A stretch of 64,000 nt of DNA from DASYQD01 sp963846495 (GTDB lineage Bacteria > Acidobacteriota > Thermoanaerobaculia > Multivoradales > JAIOJS01). The DNA lies in NCBI GenBank assembly GCA_963846495.1, contig CAWJWP010000021.1, positions 62,001 through 126,000 on the forward strand. The letters are read 5' to 3'. Both the position numbers and the translations under genes were made by a program. The notes beneath the pieces are model-generated. The model made no database searches, had not been told where the DNA came from, and saw only the letters and a list, made by a program, of their open reading frames with translations. Below, piece after piece: positions 1 through 10,534 of the stretch (position 1 is its first letter; the number at the start of each line of letters is the position of its first letter).

Positions 1-1
1 C

Positions 2-3000
2 ATGCGGGCGGCGCTGAGAAGGTGCCGGCAACCGGTGCTCTTGCTTACCGCCGTGATGACGTTCTACGGCATCGGCGGCCAGCAGGTGCTCGAGGCGCAG
101 CAGCAGGCTGCGGCGCAGGCGCACCAGGGGCGCAACGCCATGCTGCTCGCCGCCGGCATGCCGGCCGACCGGCTGCCGACGCCGCCGCCGTCGTCGTTCG
201 AAGTGGCGGGCGAGCGCGTCGCCGCCGTCGCCGATAGCGCCGTCGCCAAGCTGGAGCAGTGGGCGGCCGCGACTCAGGGTTGGGTCGCCGAGACGTGGAA
301 CGGGCTGCAGCTCGCCTCGGCGCAGGTCGGCGAGTCTGGGCCGCCGTCGCGAGCGACGAGCTCGCGGCGCGCCACGCCGCACGAGGTCGCACCGCCTCAG
401 GCGAGCGACGGGCGCGAGCACGCACGCGGACGCGAGCTGCGCACGTTCGGGACTTTCGCCAAGGCAGCCGGCGCGGCCGCATCGGCCGTGGCGGGATCGG
501 CCGCCGATGACGTCGCGCTGCCGCTGCGCCGCGTCGAGCGGCGGGCGTTGACGCAGGAGATCGGCGCGCTGTCGCACGACCTCGAGCCGAGCAGCGCAGT
601 GGCGCCGCCGCCGGCGATCGCCGCCGCGCGGGTGACGGCGAAGTCGACGCCGGCGCCGGAGATCGTCGCTCTCGCCGAGAGCCTCGGCCGCTCGCCGGGG
701 CGCATCTTCCGCTTCGTCCACGACACCATCGACTACGAGCCGCAGGTCGGCGCCGACGCGCCGCCGGTGGGCACGCTGTGGGAAGGACGCGGCACGGCCT
801 GGGAGCAGGCGTGGCTGCTCCAGGACCTGCTACGCGCCGCCGGCGTCGATGCCCGCCTCGAGTGGGGCGACGTCGAGATCTCGCCGGCGACGCTGCAGGA
901 CCTCACCGGCGTTGCCGACGTCTTCCGCGCCGGCGATCTGCTCACGACCGGTGGCATCCGCATCGTGCTGCTGGTGCAGGGCGGCCAGGTCGTCGCGGCG
1001 AAGCTGCCGCACGTGTGGGTCAAGGCGCACCTCGACTACGCGCCCAACCGCGGCGCCACGCCGGGGCCCGGCGACACCTGGATCCGCATGGACCCGACGC
1101 TCAAGCGTTACGACGAGGACTACGGCACCCGCACCGACGACGACGCGTCGTTCGTGCTCGGCACCTACCTCCAGAGCGGCACCGAGAGCTCGCCGCGACC
1201 GGTCTACGAGCAAGCGTTGGCGGGCCTCGCTCCCGACCTCGAGGAGCTGAAGCCGCGCCGCAGCGTCGACGCCGAGGCGTTCCCGTTCGTGCCCGGCACG
1301 CTGCGCGCGAAGCTGGTCACGGTCGCCGGCGAAGCGGCGGAGATCCCGGCGGCGATGCAGCAGCAGCTCCAGGTGCAGGTGATCGGCGGCGCCGAGGGCA
1401 CCTCGCTGCTCAGCTGGTCGGCGCCGGCGCCGCAGGTGTGGGGGAAGAAGCTCGAGCTGGCGTGGCCGGGCGCCACGGCTGCCGACCAGGCGACGATCGA
1501 TCTCTACGGCGGCATCTTCGCGACGCCGCCCTACGAGGTCGACTTGAAGCCGTCGCTGCGTTTGGATGGCGTCGAGGTCGCGCTCGGCAACGAGATCGGC
1601 AGCGCCGAGGACGTCGAGCTGCGCGCCACCATCACGCCGCCCGCCGGCCCGGGCATCCCGACCTTCGCCGTGTGGGACATGTTCGCCGGCGAGCACGGCG
1701 TGCTCGTTCTCGCCTTCGGCGGCACGCCGCAGCAGGTCGTCGACCGCTTCGCGCAAGCGCAGGCCGGCGGCGGCAGCCCGGCCGACGTCGAAGGCTGGGG
1801 GCTCGCGCGCGCCGCGGCCACCTACCTGCGCTCGCTCGAGAGCGACTATCGCCACCTCGCGGCGCTGCGCTGGCACCGCATCGCCATCCTCGGCGCGGCG
1901 GTCTTCGCCGTGCAGCGTGGCGCCGTGTCGACGGCCGACGACGGCACGCCGGTGACCTTCGCGCAAGGCCCGCTGTCGGTCGACGTCGGCGCCATGCCGC
2001 TGGCCTTGGTGCCCGCCGAAGGCCCGCTCGTCTCGACGGTGCCGACGATGGAGCTCCTCGGCTCGCAAGGCTCGGTGCGCGAAGGCGAGGCGCTCGCCGC
2101 CGCGTTCGGTGGCGAGCACGTCACCGCGGTCGGCTTCCTCACCCGCGCCGTGCGGGCCGGTCAGACGCTCACTCTCGTCGACGAGACCAACGTCGAGGCC
2201 GCGCTCGCCACCGCCGAGCTGTCCGCCGAAGCCGAGGGCACCGTCCGCTTCGGCGTCAGCCAGGGCCTCGTCGCCTGGATCCCGCGCACCCAGATCGAGA
2301 TCGCCGGCTGGAAGACCACCGGCTACATCCTCGAGAACCCCACCAACGGCGCCGGTGCTTACCTCGTCACCTTCGAGCGCAAGGTCCCGATCGGCGAGAC
2401 GAACGTCGTCTTCCACTCGCCCGTCGATCTCGCCGAGGTGACGGCGCCCACCGAGGTCGTCGCCTCCATCCGCAGCGAAAACCTCCAGAGCTGGAGCCTC
2501 GCCACCAAGCCGAGCGGCGAAGGCGCGACGACGGTCATCGCCAGCGGCACCGGCGCGGTCGACAACCGCGTCCTCGGCACCTTCGACCCCACTCTGCTGC
2601 TCAACGGCATGCACGAGCTGGTGCTCACCGGCACGACCACGGGCGGGCAGATCTTGACCGGACGGATCACGGTCGTCGTCGAAGGCGCGATGAAGATCGG
2701 CAACTTCTCGCTGTCGTTCGTCGACCTGGCGGTGCCGCTGTCGGGCCTCGCCATCCAGGTGGTGCGCACGTACGACACCCGGGCACGGGCCCTCTCCGCC
2801 GACTTCGGCTACGGCTGGAGCGTGGAGGTGCGCCAGGGCTCCTACCGCAACAACCGCAAGCCCGGCGACGGCTGGCAGATCCTCAAGGGCTTCATCCCCT
2901 GCCAGCAGACGTCCGAGACCAAGAGTCATCTCACCACCATCCGTCTTTCCGATCGCGAGCTGTACAAGTTCCGGCTGACGCTTTCCAGACCGGGTATGCA

Positions 3001-6000
3001 AGGTGGCGGCTGCTTCGCCACCGCCGGCTTCCGTTTCGTCGACGGGCCGGTGCCGGGCGCAACGCTCGACATCCTCGGTCCCGACCAGGTCTTCTGGCAA
3101 CACGGCACCAACACCGTGGTCGACCCGGACACGCAGGAAGTGTTCGAGCCAGGCGCCGTTCGGTTGACCACTCGTGACGGCCGGGTCTTCGACTTCGACC
3201 TCGGCCGTGGGGTGACCCGGCTTGCCGACCGCAACGGCAACGAGCTGGCGATCACCGCCGCCGGCATCACCCACTCCTCGGGAGAGTCGGTCAGCTTCAG
3301 CCGCGACGGCGCGGGCCGCATCGTCGGCATCACCGATCCCTCGGGAGAGAGCCTGACCTATACCTACGACGCCGCCGGCGACCTGCTGTCGGTGACCGAT
3401 CGCACGGAGCAGGCGACGCAGTTCACTTATGCCGCTGGTCACTACCTGTCCGGCGTCGTCGATGCGCGCGGCGTCACGCCGATCCGCAACGAATACGACA
3501 GCGACGGGCGGCTGGTGCGTCATATCGACGCCTTCGGCAAGGAGATCGCCTACGACCACCAGATCGACCAGCAGCAGGAGGTGATCACCGACCGTCTCGG
3601 CCACAGCCGCCTGCTCGTCTACGACGATCGTGGCAACGTGGTCCGCGAAGTCGATGCGCTGGGCAAGGAGACGCGCCGCAGCTTCAACGCCGACGACCTG
3701 GTGCTGACGGAGATCGATGCGCTCGGGAAGATGACGTCGTTCGAGTACGACGCCGGCAAGAACCTGACCGCGATCCATGATCCGCTCGGCAATACGACGC
3801 GGTTCAGCTACGACGGCGGCGGTCGGATCCTGACCACTACCGACGCTCGCGGGCTGGTGACGACGAACCGCTACGACTCGGCGGGCAATCTGCAGGAGAC
3901 GACGACGCCGAGGAGCGGCAGGACGGAGTTCGTCTACGACTCCCGCGGCAACCTCCTCAGCGAACGGAATGCGCTCGGGCAGACGAAGACGAGCGAATAC
4001 GACGGCCGCGGCAACCTGGTGCGCGAGGTCGATGCGCTGGGGCGCAGCGCCTCCTACACCGTCGACGGCAACGGCAACCGCCTGAGCGAGACCAGGACGC
4101 GGGCGCTGCCGGGGGGCGGCAGCGAGACCCTGGTGACCACGTTCCGCTACGACGCGGCGGAGCGGTTGCTGGAAACCGTATGGCCCTTGGGAGGGACGAC
4201 GAAGACCGTCTACGACGAGCTCGGCCAACCGCTCGAGACGGTCGACCCACTGGGCCGCCGGACGATCTATACCTATGACGAGCTCGGCCGCCCGGTGGCC
4301 ATCCAGCACCCGGACGGGACGAGCGAGTCGCGCGCCTACGATGCCGAGGGCCGCCTGCTCGCGCGGACCGACCGCGGCGGGCGCGTGACGACGTACGTCT
4401 ACGACGCCGCCGGCCGGCTCACCCGCACCACCTTCCCCGACGGCACTTTCGCGCTGGCGACGTATGACGACGCCGGCCGGCTGGCGGCGAGCACGGACGC
4501 GCGCGGCAACAGCACCAACTACAGCTATGACGCGGCGGGGCGGCGCACCCGCGTCATCGACGCGCTGTTGGGCCAGACCGACTTCGAATACGACGCGGCC
4601 GGCAACGAGCTCTCGTTCACCGACCCCAACCGGCACACCACCCGATTGGAGTACGACGAAGTCGGCCGCCTGGTGCGGACGGTGTTCGCGGACGGCACCC
4701 ATCGCGCGATGGCCTATGACGCCTTGGGCCGGCGCGTCGCCGCTACGGATCAGGCGGGGAGAACGACGCGCTTCGCCTACGACGCGCTGGGACGCCTGCT
4801 CACCGTGACCGATGCCCTCGACCAGGTCACCAGCTATGCCTACGACGAGGCGGGCAGGCGCATCGCGCAGACCGACGCCAACCAGCACACGACCAGGTTC
4901 GAGTACGACGCGTTGGGGCGGATGACCCGTCGCGTGCTGCCCGGCGGCGCCGCCGAGACGATGACGTATGACACGGCGGGGAACCTGACCAGCAGGACCG
5001 ACTTCCGCGGCCGCACCATCACCTTCACCCACGACGCGGCGAATCGGTTGCTCACCAAGACCTATCCCGACACCACCAGCGTCGGCTTCACTTACACGGC
5101 GGCGGGCCAGCGGGCGACGATGGTCGACGGCCGGGGAACGACGACGTACGGGTACGACGCCAACGGCCGGCTCGTGGAGCTGACCTACCCCGACGGCCGC
5201 AAGCTCGGCTACGGGTGGGATGCCAATGGCAACCGCACCTCGATCACGGCTCACGTCGCGGGCCAGGTCCTCACCACCAACGCGACGTATGACGCTCTCG
5301 ACCGGCTCGACACGGTCACCGACCCACGCGGGACGGTCTTCGACCATGGCTACGACGCCAACGGCAATCGGACGTCGTTGGCCTATCCCAACGGCGTGCA
5401 GACGACCTACGTTCACGATGCGCTCAACCGGCTGCGCGACCTGTCGACGCAGAGCGGCGTGGGGGCGGTGTTGCAAGGCTATGTCTACACGCTCGGACCG
5501 GCAGGAAACCGCACCCGGGTGGAGGAAGCCGACGGTACGGTCCGCAGCTACGGTTACGACTCTCTCTACCGGCTCACCAGCGAGACGGTGGCGCAGGGCG
5601 CCGCCACCGTCTACACCAAGTCGTTCGGTTACGACGCGGTCGGCAATCGGTTGCAGCAGGTGCATACCGATGCCGCCGGCACGGCGACGACGACCAACGC
5701 GACCTTCGACGAGCGCGACCGGCAGCTGACGCGTGGCGGGCAGAGCTGGACCTGGGACGCCAACGGCAACCTGACCGCCAAGGTCGACGAGGCGACTTAC
5801 GCCTGGGACTTCGACGACCGCCTGCAGCAGGCGACGCTCCAGGACGGCACCGTCGTCGCCCATACCTACGACGCCGACGGCGTGCGCGTGCGCACGGCGA
5901 CCACGCCGCCGGGAGGGACGACGACCACCGTCGACTATCTCGTCGACACCTCCGGCGGGCTCAGCCAAGTGGTCGCCGAGACCAGCGGCGGCCTGCTGGC

Positions 6001-7156
6001 GGCGTATTTCGTCCGCGGCGACGAGCTGCTGGCAGTGCTGAGGCCAGGCAGCGAGGCCGGCAGCTGGGCGGCTCGCTTTTACCACGCCGACGGACTGGGC
6101 TCGATCCGTGCGCTCACCGACGGCAGCGGCGCGGTCACCGACCGCTATTCCTTCACCGCCTTCGGCGAGCTGCTCAGCCACCAGGGAGACGACGCCAACG
6201 CCTACCTCTTCGCCGGCGAGATGCTCGACCCGAGCTCCGGCTTCTACTACAACCGCGCGCGCTGGATGGACCCGGAGGTGGGCAGGTTCGTCAGCGTCGA
6301 TCCCTTCCCGGGCTCGGCAACCGAGCCGGCGACCCTCCACAAGTACCTGTACGTCGGGGCCAATCCGGTCGATCGGATCGATCCGACCGGCCTCTTCTTC
6401 TCCGAGTTCAGCGCCGCCCAGGCGATTCAGGGAATCCTGTTCGTCATGAATGGCTTGTCGTTGTTCCACAACGTCGGCCAGGCGATCTCGAACGGATTGA
6501 AGGTCCGCCGCGCGCTCATCGAGCGCCGCCCGTGGGACGCCGTTGCCTACGCCGGCATCGCGGTGTTGCACATCGGCCTGGCGGCGTTGAGCCTCATCAA
6601 CATGATCACCAGCGTCGGTCCGCCTCCCTCCGGATTTGCGACCGTCGGAGCCTCTCTGGCGACCGCCGGCGGCGGCCAGGTCCAGGTCTTCTACCAGGTC
6701 GTGATGGCGAACCCGCGTCTCGCCGACTGGGTGACGGCGCAGCTGATCCCGGTGATCCTGACCGCCAGTATGTCGATGTCACAGGGCAACGGCTCTGGCG
6801 GCGGTGGTGCCACCGATGACGAAGGCGCAGCGGGCCGGGACGTCAAACCCCGGATCGAAGACGGCAACGCGGACGAAGGCTGGACTCACATCCAGAATCG
6901 ACACATCACGGGATCCGACATCAAGGGCGGCCCGGGCGACCTCTTCCCTGCCAACACCACTCGTGCTCAACTGCAGAAGTTGGCGGAGTGGTTGGTGGAC
7001 AAGGGAACGCGCATCTCGAATCCCTTGCGCCGCATCCAAGTCTACGAACGTCGCGGCACGCTGAACGGTCAACACGCACGGTACGTCGTCGTGGTCGACT
7101 CTTGGGACTTGAACCGAGTGATCACCATCTTCCCCAGGTTGACTGGTGGCAGCTGA
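2..7156 (+). CDS. RHS-repeat polymorphic toxin-like protein with inactive transglutaminase-like domain
   Basis: A 2384-residue protein. The hydrophobic N-terminus (LLLTAVMTFYG) looks like a signal peptide. Residues about 220-370 resemble a transglutaminase-like domain: the His (HVWVKAH, about 337) and Asp (MDPTLK, about 364) are visible, but the catalytic Cys position reads GTAWEQA, so I infer it is inactive. A run of YDxxGR-type RHS repeats covers about 1090-2020. The RHS-associated core (YHADGLGSIRAL to VDRIDPTGL) lies at about 2026-2130. After the core come two hydrophobic stretches and a Gly-rich linker, then a ~100-residue tip (GWTHIQNRH to VITIFPR) that looks like a small nuclease toxin. 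RHS shells are known to encapsulate and release such tips. A small ORF follows 5 nt later and may be the immunity gene. The ATG at base 2 touches the window edge, so the true start could lie upstream. Family confidence is high; toxin activity is inferred. Confidence 0.9.
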   Translation: MRAALRRCRQPVLLLTAVMTFYGIGGQQVLEAQQQAAAQAHQGRNAMLLAAGMPADRLPTPPPSSFEVAGERVAAVADSAVAKLEQWAAATQGWVAETWNGLQLASAQVGESGPPSRATSSRRATPHEVAPPQASDGREHARGRELRTFGTFAKAAGAAASAVAGSAADDVALPLRRVERRALTQEIGALSHDLEPSSAVAPPPAIAAARVTAKSTPAPEIVALAESLGRSPGRIFRFVHDTIDYEPQVGADAPPVGTLWEGRGTAWEQAWLLQDLLRAAGVDARLEWGDVEISPATLQDLTGVADVFRAGDLLTTGGIRIVLLVQGGQVVAAKLPHVWVKAHLDYAPNRGATPGPGDTWIRMDPTLKRYDEDYGTRTDDDASFVLGTYLQSGTESSPRPVYEQALAGLAPDLEELKPRRSVDAEAFPFVPGTLRAKLVTVAGEAAEIPAAMQQQLQVQVIGGAEGTSLLSWSAPAPQVWGKKLELAWPGATAADQATIDLYGGIFATPPYEVDLKPSLRLDGVEVALGNEIGSAEDVELRATITPPAGPGIPTFAVWDMFAGEHGVLVLAFGGTPQQVVDRFAQAQAGGGSPADVEGWGLARAAATYLRSLESDYRHLAALRWHRIAILGAAVFAVQRGAVSTADDGTPVTFAQGPLSVDVGAMPLALVPAEGPLVSTVPTMELLGSQGSVREGEALAAAFGGEHVTAVGFLTRAVRAGQTLTLVDETNVEAALATAELSAEAEGTVRFGVSQGLVAWIPRTQIEIAGWKTTGYILENPTNGAGAYLVTFERKVPIGETNVVFHSPVDLAEVTAPTEVVASIRSENLQSWSLATKPSGEGATTVIASGTGAVDNRVLGTFDPTLLLNGMHELVLTGTTTGGQILTGRITVVVEGAMKIGNFSLSFVDLAVPLSGLAIQVVRTYDTRARALSADFGYGWSVEVRQGSYRNNRKPGDGWQILKGFIPCQQTSETKSHLTTIRLSDRELYKFRLTLSRPGMQGGGCFATAGFRFVDGPVPGATLDILGPDQVFWQHGTNTVVDPDTQEVFEPGAVRLTTRDGRVFDFDLGRGVTRLADRNGNELAITAAGITHSSGESVSFSRDGAGRIVGITDPSGESLTYTYDAAGDLLSVTDRTEQATQFTYAAGHYLSGVVDARGVTPIRNEYDSDGRLVRHIDAFGKEIAYDHQIDQQQEVITDRLGHSRLLVYDDRGNVVREVDALGKETRRSFNADDLVLTEIDALGKMTSFEYDAGKNLTAIHDPLGNTTRFSYDGGGRILTTTDARGLVTTNRYDSAGNLQETTTPRSGRTEFVYDSRGNLLSERNALGQTKTSEYDGRGNLVREVDALGRSASYTVDGNGNRLSETRTRALPGGGSETLVTTFRYDAAERLLETVWPLGGTTKTVYDELGQPLETVDPLGRRTIYTYDELGRPVAIQHPDGTSESRAYDAEGRLLARTDRGGRVTTYVYDAAGRLTRTTFPDGTFALATYDDAGRLAASTDARGNSTNYSYDAAGRRTRVIDALLGQTDFEYDAAGNELSFTDPNRHTTRLEYDEVGRLVRTVFADGTHRAMAYDALGRRVAATDQAGRTTRFAYDALGRLLTVTDALDQVTSYAYDEAGRRIAQTDANQHTTRFEYDALGRMTRRVLPGGAAETMTYDTAGNLTSRTDFRGRTITFTHDAANRLLTKTYPDTTSVGFTYTAAGQRATMVDGRGTTTYGYDANGRLVELTYPDGRKLGYGWDANGNRTSITAHVAGQVLTTNATYDALDRLDTVTDPRGTVFDHGYDANGNRTSLAYPNGVQTTYVHDALNRLRDLSTQSGVGAVLQGYVYTLGPAGNRTRVEEADGTVRSYGYDSLYRLTSETVAQGAATVYTKSFGYDAVGNRLQQVHTDAAGTATTTNATFDERDRQLTRGGQSWTWDANGNLTAKVDEATYAWDFDDRLQQATLQDGTVVAHTYDADGVRVRTATTPPGGTTTTVDYLVDTSGGLSQVVAETSGGLLAAYFVRGDELLAVLRPGSEAGSWAARFYHADGLGSIRALTDGSGAVTDRYSFTAFGELLSHQGDDANAYLFAGEMLDPSSGFYYNRARWMDPEVGRFVSVDPFPGSATEPATLHKYLYVGANPVDRIDPTGLFFSEFSAAQAIQGILFVMNGLSLFHNVGQAISNGLKVRRALIERRPWDAVAYAGIAVLHIGLAALSLINMITSVGPPPSGFATVGASLATAGGGQVQVFYQVVMANPRLADWVTAQLIPVILTASMSMSQGNGSGGGGATDDEGAAGRDVKPRIEDGNADEGWTHIQNRHITGSDIKGGPGDLFPANTTRAQLQKLAEWLVDKGTRISNPLRRIQVYERRGTLNGQHARYVVVVDSWDLNRVITIFPRLTGGS
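6838..7153 (+). other. Candidate C-terminal toxin domain of the RHS protein
   Basis: This is the last ~100 residues of the RHS protein, after a Gly/Ser/Asp linker. His residues fall in an HIQNRH motif, followed by a helix-rich stretch and a beta-rich end (ARYVVVVDS, RVITIFP). The layout of an early His pair followed by a V-x-T-I-x-P strand resembles small RNase toxins of the BECR/EndoU type, but I cannot assign a family from sequence alone. By eye the stretch is less GC-rich than the RHS body, as expected for exchangeable tips. Confidence 0.45.
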
Positions 7157-7161
7157 GGTCG

Positions 7162-7587
7162 ATGCTGACCATCCGTCTCAGCGTCACGGGAGAGTCTCGT
7201 ACGGGCTTCGCCCCGGGTGTGGTTTGCGTCGGCGGCGCCGACGGCGACCCCCTCGAATGTATCGATTCGATGGTGGTCCTGTCGGCGACGCTGTTGCTGG
7301 ATCAGCTCACGGCGTGGCCGCGGTCGGCGCCGGTGCTCGAATTCAATCCCATCGACAGTAGCGAGCTGATCGAATTTCGCCGGCAGGGGAAGGCCGTCGA
7401 GGTCTGGGTGCGGGGCCGTTGCGTCGGAGAGGCGACCGAACCCGAGTTGCGCGCGGCTGCCATCGAAGCCTGCGCGGAGCTCTTCGAGCGCTTTGCAAGG
7501 AGCTTGGATGCCGGCGACGCGGGCAGGCAAGACCTGGAGGCCGCGTTGGCGGACGCCAAGCGCTCGGGGCCGCGCCTGACGCTCTGA
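7162..7587 (+). CDS. Hypothetical protein, candidate immunity protein to the RHS tip
   Basis: A 141-residue soluble protein with no signal peptide or membrane segment. The reading frame is open further upstream, but the ATG at 7162 lies just after the RHS stop (7154-7156) and avoids a long overlap. The N-terminal half is beta-rich (MLTIRLSVTGE, GVVCVGG) and the C-terminal half is an acidic/alanine-rich helix (ELRAAAIEACAELFERF). Size, solubility and position immediately after a polymorphic toxin tip fit a cognate immunity protein. I do not recognise the family, and the immunity role rests on position only. Confidence 0.55.
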   Translation: MLTIRLSVTGESRTGFAPGVVCVGGADGDPLECIDSMVVLSATLLLDQLTAWPRSAPVLEFNPIDSSELIEFRRQGKAVEVWVRGRCVGEATEPELRAAAIEACAELFERFARSLDAGDAGRQDLEAALADAKRSGPRLTL

Positions 7588-7617
7588 CGCGAGGCGTTCT
7601 CGTGTGTTGGCGACCGC

Positions 7618-7646
7618 TTGCGGCGCCGAGGACCTTGCCATACCAT
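7618..7646 (+). promoter_or_regulatory. Possible promoter of the pyr operon
   Basis: TTGCGG (7618-7623) and TACCAT (7641-7646) are separated by 17 nt and lie about 25 nt before the TTG start of pyrR. Both hexamers are weak matches to the sigma-70 consensus. No PyrR-type antiterminator/terminator leader fits into the 82-nt gap after the preceding gene. Confidence 0.25.
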
Positions 7647-7669
7647 CCCGCGGACTCGCGGAGGCCCCC

Positions 7670-8236
7670 TTGCCCGAGACCCACGCGCAGCGCTCGCGCA
7701 AGCTTCTCGACGCGCGCCAGATGGACCGCGTCATGCGGCGCATGGCGGGGGAGATCCTGGAGCAGAACCAGGGAGCGGCGGGGCTGATCCTGGTCGGCAT
7801 CCGCACCCGCGGCGTGCCGCTCGCCGAGGCGCTCGCCGACGAGATCGGGCGGCTGGAGAACGTCGAGGTGCCGCGCGGCATCCTCGACATCACTCTCTAC
7901 CGTGACGACCTCTCGGTCATCGGACCGCAGCCGATCGTGCGGCCGACGTCGCTGCAGGAGCCCATCGACGACAAGGTGGTGGTGCTCTGCGACGACGTGC
8001 TGTTCACCGGCCGCACGGTGCGCGCCGCCCTCGACGCGCTGATCGACTACGGGCGGCCGAAAGCGGTGCGGCTGGCGGTGCTGGTCGACCGTGGGCATCG
8101 CGAGCTGCCCATCCAGGCCGACTTCGTGGGCAAGACCGTCGACACCGCTGACGACGACGTGGTGAAGGTGGCCTTCGACGCCACCGACGGGCGCCAGGAA
8201 GTGCTGCTGCTGCACGAGTATCGAGCCCCGCGGTGA
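7670..8236 (+). CDS. pyrR: PyrR: pyrimidine operon regulator / uracil phosphoribosyltransferase
   Basis: A 188-residue phosphoribosyltransferase-fold protein. PyrR binds pyr mRNA in response to UMP and often has UPRT activity (UMP from uracil and PRPP). The PRPP-binding loop is VVVLCDDVLFTGRTVRAALD, and the PyrR-typical segments LVGIRTRG, PRGILDITLYRDDL and LAVLVDRGHRELPI are all visible. The frame is open from 7604, but the family N-terminus and a GGAGG (7660-7664) five nt upstream support TTG 7670 as the start. It is the first gene of pyrR-pyrB-pyrC, with pyrB starting 6 nt after its stop. Regulation is probably by PyrR acting on its own mRNA, though I see no leader hairpin pair. Confidence 0.92.
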   Translation: MPETHAQRSRKLLDARQMDRVMRRMAGEILEQNQGAAGLILVGIRTRGVPLAEALADEIGRLENVEVPRGILDITLYRDDLSVIGPQPIVRPTSLQEPIDDKVVVLCDDVLFTGRTVRAALDALIDYGRPKAVRLAVLVDRGHRELPIQADFVGKTVDTADDDVVKVAFDATDGRQEVLLLHEYRAPR

Positions 8237-8242
8237 CGAGCC

Positions 8243-9184
<942 letters not shown>

Positions 9185-9197
9185 GGACGCTCATCCC

Positions 9198-10502
9198 TTG
9201 ATCACGCTCATCCGGAATGGCCGCGTCGTCGACCCCAGCCAGGACCTCGACTCCTTCGTCGACGTGCTGATCGAGGACGGCGAGGTGGCGCGGCTGGAGG
9301 AGCGGCTCGCCGCGCCGGAGCACGCCGAGGTCGTCGACGCGAGCGGCCTCGTCGTCGCGCCCGGCTTCATCGACATCCACGTCCACCTGCGCGAGCCGGG
9401 GCAGGAGTACAAGGAGACAGTGCGCACCGGCACCATGGCGGCTGCCGCGGGCGGCTTCACCGCCGTCTGCTGCATGGCCAACACGGTGCCGGCCAACGAC
9501 CACCGCTCGATCACCGAGCACATCCGCGGCGAGGCGGAGCGCCACGGCTACGCCCGCGTGTACCCGATCGGCGCGGTGTCGAAGGGGCTCGAAGGCAAGC
9601 AGCTCGCCGAGATCGGCGAAATGGCCGCCGCCGGCGCGGTGGCGATCTCCGACGACGGCAGGCCGGTGATGGATGCCGAGCTGATGCGCCGCGCGCTGCT
9701 CTACGCCCAGCACTACGGCCTGCCGGTGGTGCAGCACGCCGAGGACCTGAGCCTCTCCGGCGGCGGCGTCATGCACGAGGGCGACAGCTCGGCGCTGCTC
9801 GGCCTGCCCGGCATCCCCGGCGCCGCCGAGGACGTGATGGTGGCGCGCGACCTCATCCTGCTCGAGGATTGCGGCGGCCGCTACCACGTCGCGCACCTGT
9901 CTACGGCGCGCAGCCTCGAGCTGGTGCGGGCGGCAAAGCGGCGCGGCCTGCCGGTCACCTGCGAGGTGACGCCGCATCACCTGCTGCTCACCGACGAGGA
10001 GATCGCGACGACCGGCTTCTCGACCGCCTGCAAGATGAAGCCGCCGCTGCGCAGTGCGGCCGACAAAGAGGCGATGCTCGCCGGGCTCGCCGACGGCACC
10101 GTCGACGCCATCGCCTCCGACCACGCGCCGCACCACGTCGACGAGAAGAACGAGAGCTTCCACAACGCGCCGTTCGGCATCGTCGGGCTGGAGACGACGG
10201 TGCCGCTCTGCCTCGACCGCCTGGTCCGGCCGGGCATCGTCTCGCTGTCGCGGCTCGTCGAGCTGCTCGCCTGCGGACCGGCGCGCGTCATGGGGCTGCC
10301 GACGGGCACGCTGCGCGTCGGCGCGCCGGCGGACGTGACGTTGCTGTCGCTGGAAGAGCGCTATGCGGTCGAGCCCGCCGCGTTCCGCAGCAAGGGCCGC
10401 AGCACGCCGTTTGCCGGCTGGGAGCTGCAGGGACGAGCCGTGGGCACCTTCCTCGAAGGCCGGCGCGTGACGCTCGCGGACCTGCCGCCGAAGCGCTCCT
10501 GA
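9198..10502 (+). CDS. pyrC: Dihydroorotase
   Basis: A 434-residue type I dihydroorotase (amidohydrolase fold) that cyclises carbamoyl-aspartate to dihydroorotate. The metal-binding motif FIDIHVHLREPG and the later DHAPHH motif (SDHAPHHVDEKN) are intact, as is the cobinding segment VTCEVTPHHLLLTDE. The frame is open back into pyrB, but the conserved N-terminus (ITLIRNGRVVDPSQ) and a GAGGA about 11 nt upstream point to TTG 9198, 13 nt after pyrB. It is the last gene of the pyr cluster. Confidence 0.95.
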   Translation: MITLIRNGRVVDPSQDLDSFVDVLIEDGEVARLEERLAAPEHAEVVDASGLVVAPGFIDIHVHLREPGQEYKETVRTGTMAAAAGGFTAVCCMANTVPANDHRSITEHIRGEAERHGYARVYPIGAVSKGLEGKQLAEIGEMAAAGAVAISDDGRPVMDAELMRRALLYAQHYGLPVVQHAEDLSLSGGGVMHEGDSSALLGLPGIPGAAEDVMVARDLILLEDCGGRYHVAHLSTARSLELVRAAKRRGLPVTCEVTPHHLLLTDEEIATTGFSTACKMKPPLRSAADKEAMLAGLADGTVDAIASDHAPHHVDEKNESFHNAPFGIVGLETTVPLCLDRLVRPGIVSLSRLVELLACGPARVMGLPTGTLRVGAPADVTLLSLEERYAVEPAAFRSKGRSTPFAGWELQGRAVGTFLEGRRVTLADLPPKRS

Positions 10503-10534
10503 TCTGCTGGCGATCGCCTGTCGGCGAGGCGGGC

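Noticed and set aside
830..6571. Minus-strand ORF of 1913 codons inside the RHS gene
   Set aside because: It is a mirror of the GC-rich, repeat-containing RHS reading frame. Its translation is Arg/Ala/Val/His-rich with no domain, and the plus-strand gene has clear conserved domains.
7588..7669. PyrR attenuator leader
   Set aside because: The gap is only 82 nt and shows no competing antiterminator and terminator hairpins or U tract.
10503..10534. Terminator between pyrC and the convergent GT-C-like gene
   Set aside because: Only a 4-bp stem (CGCC/GGCG) and a short GGCGATCGCC palindrome are present, too weak to call.
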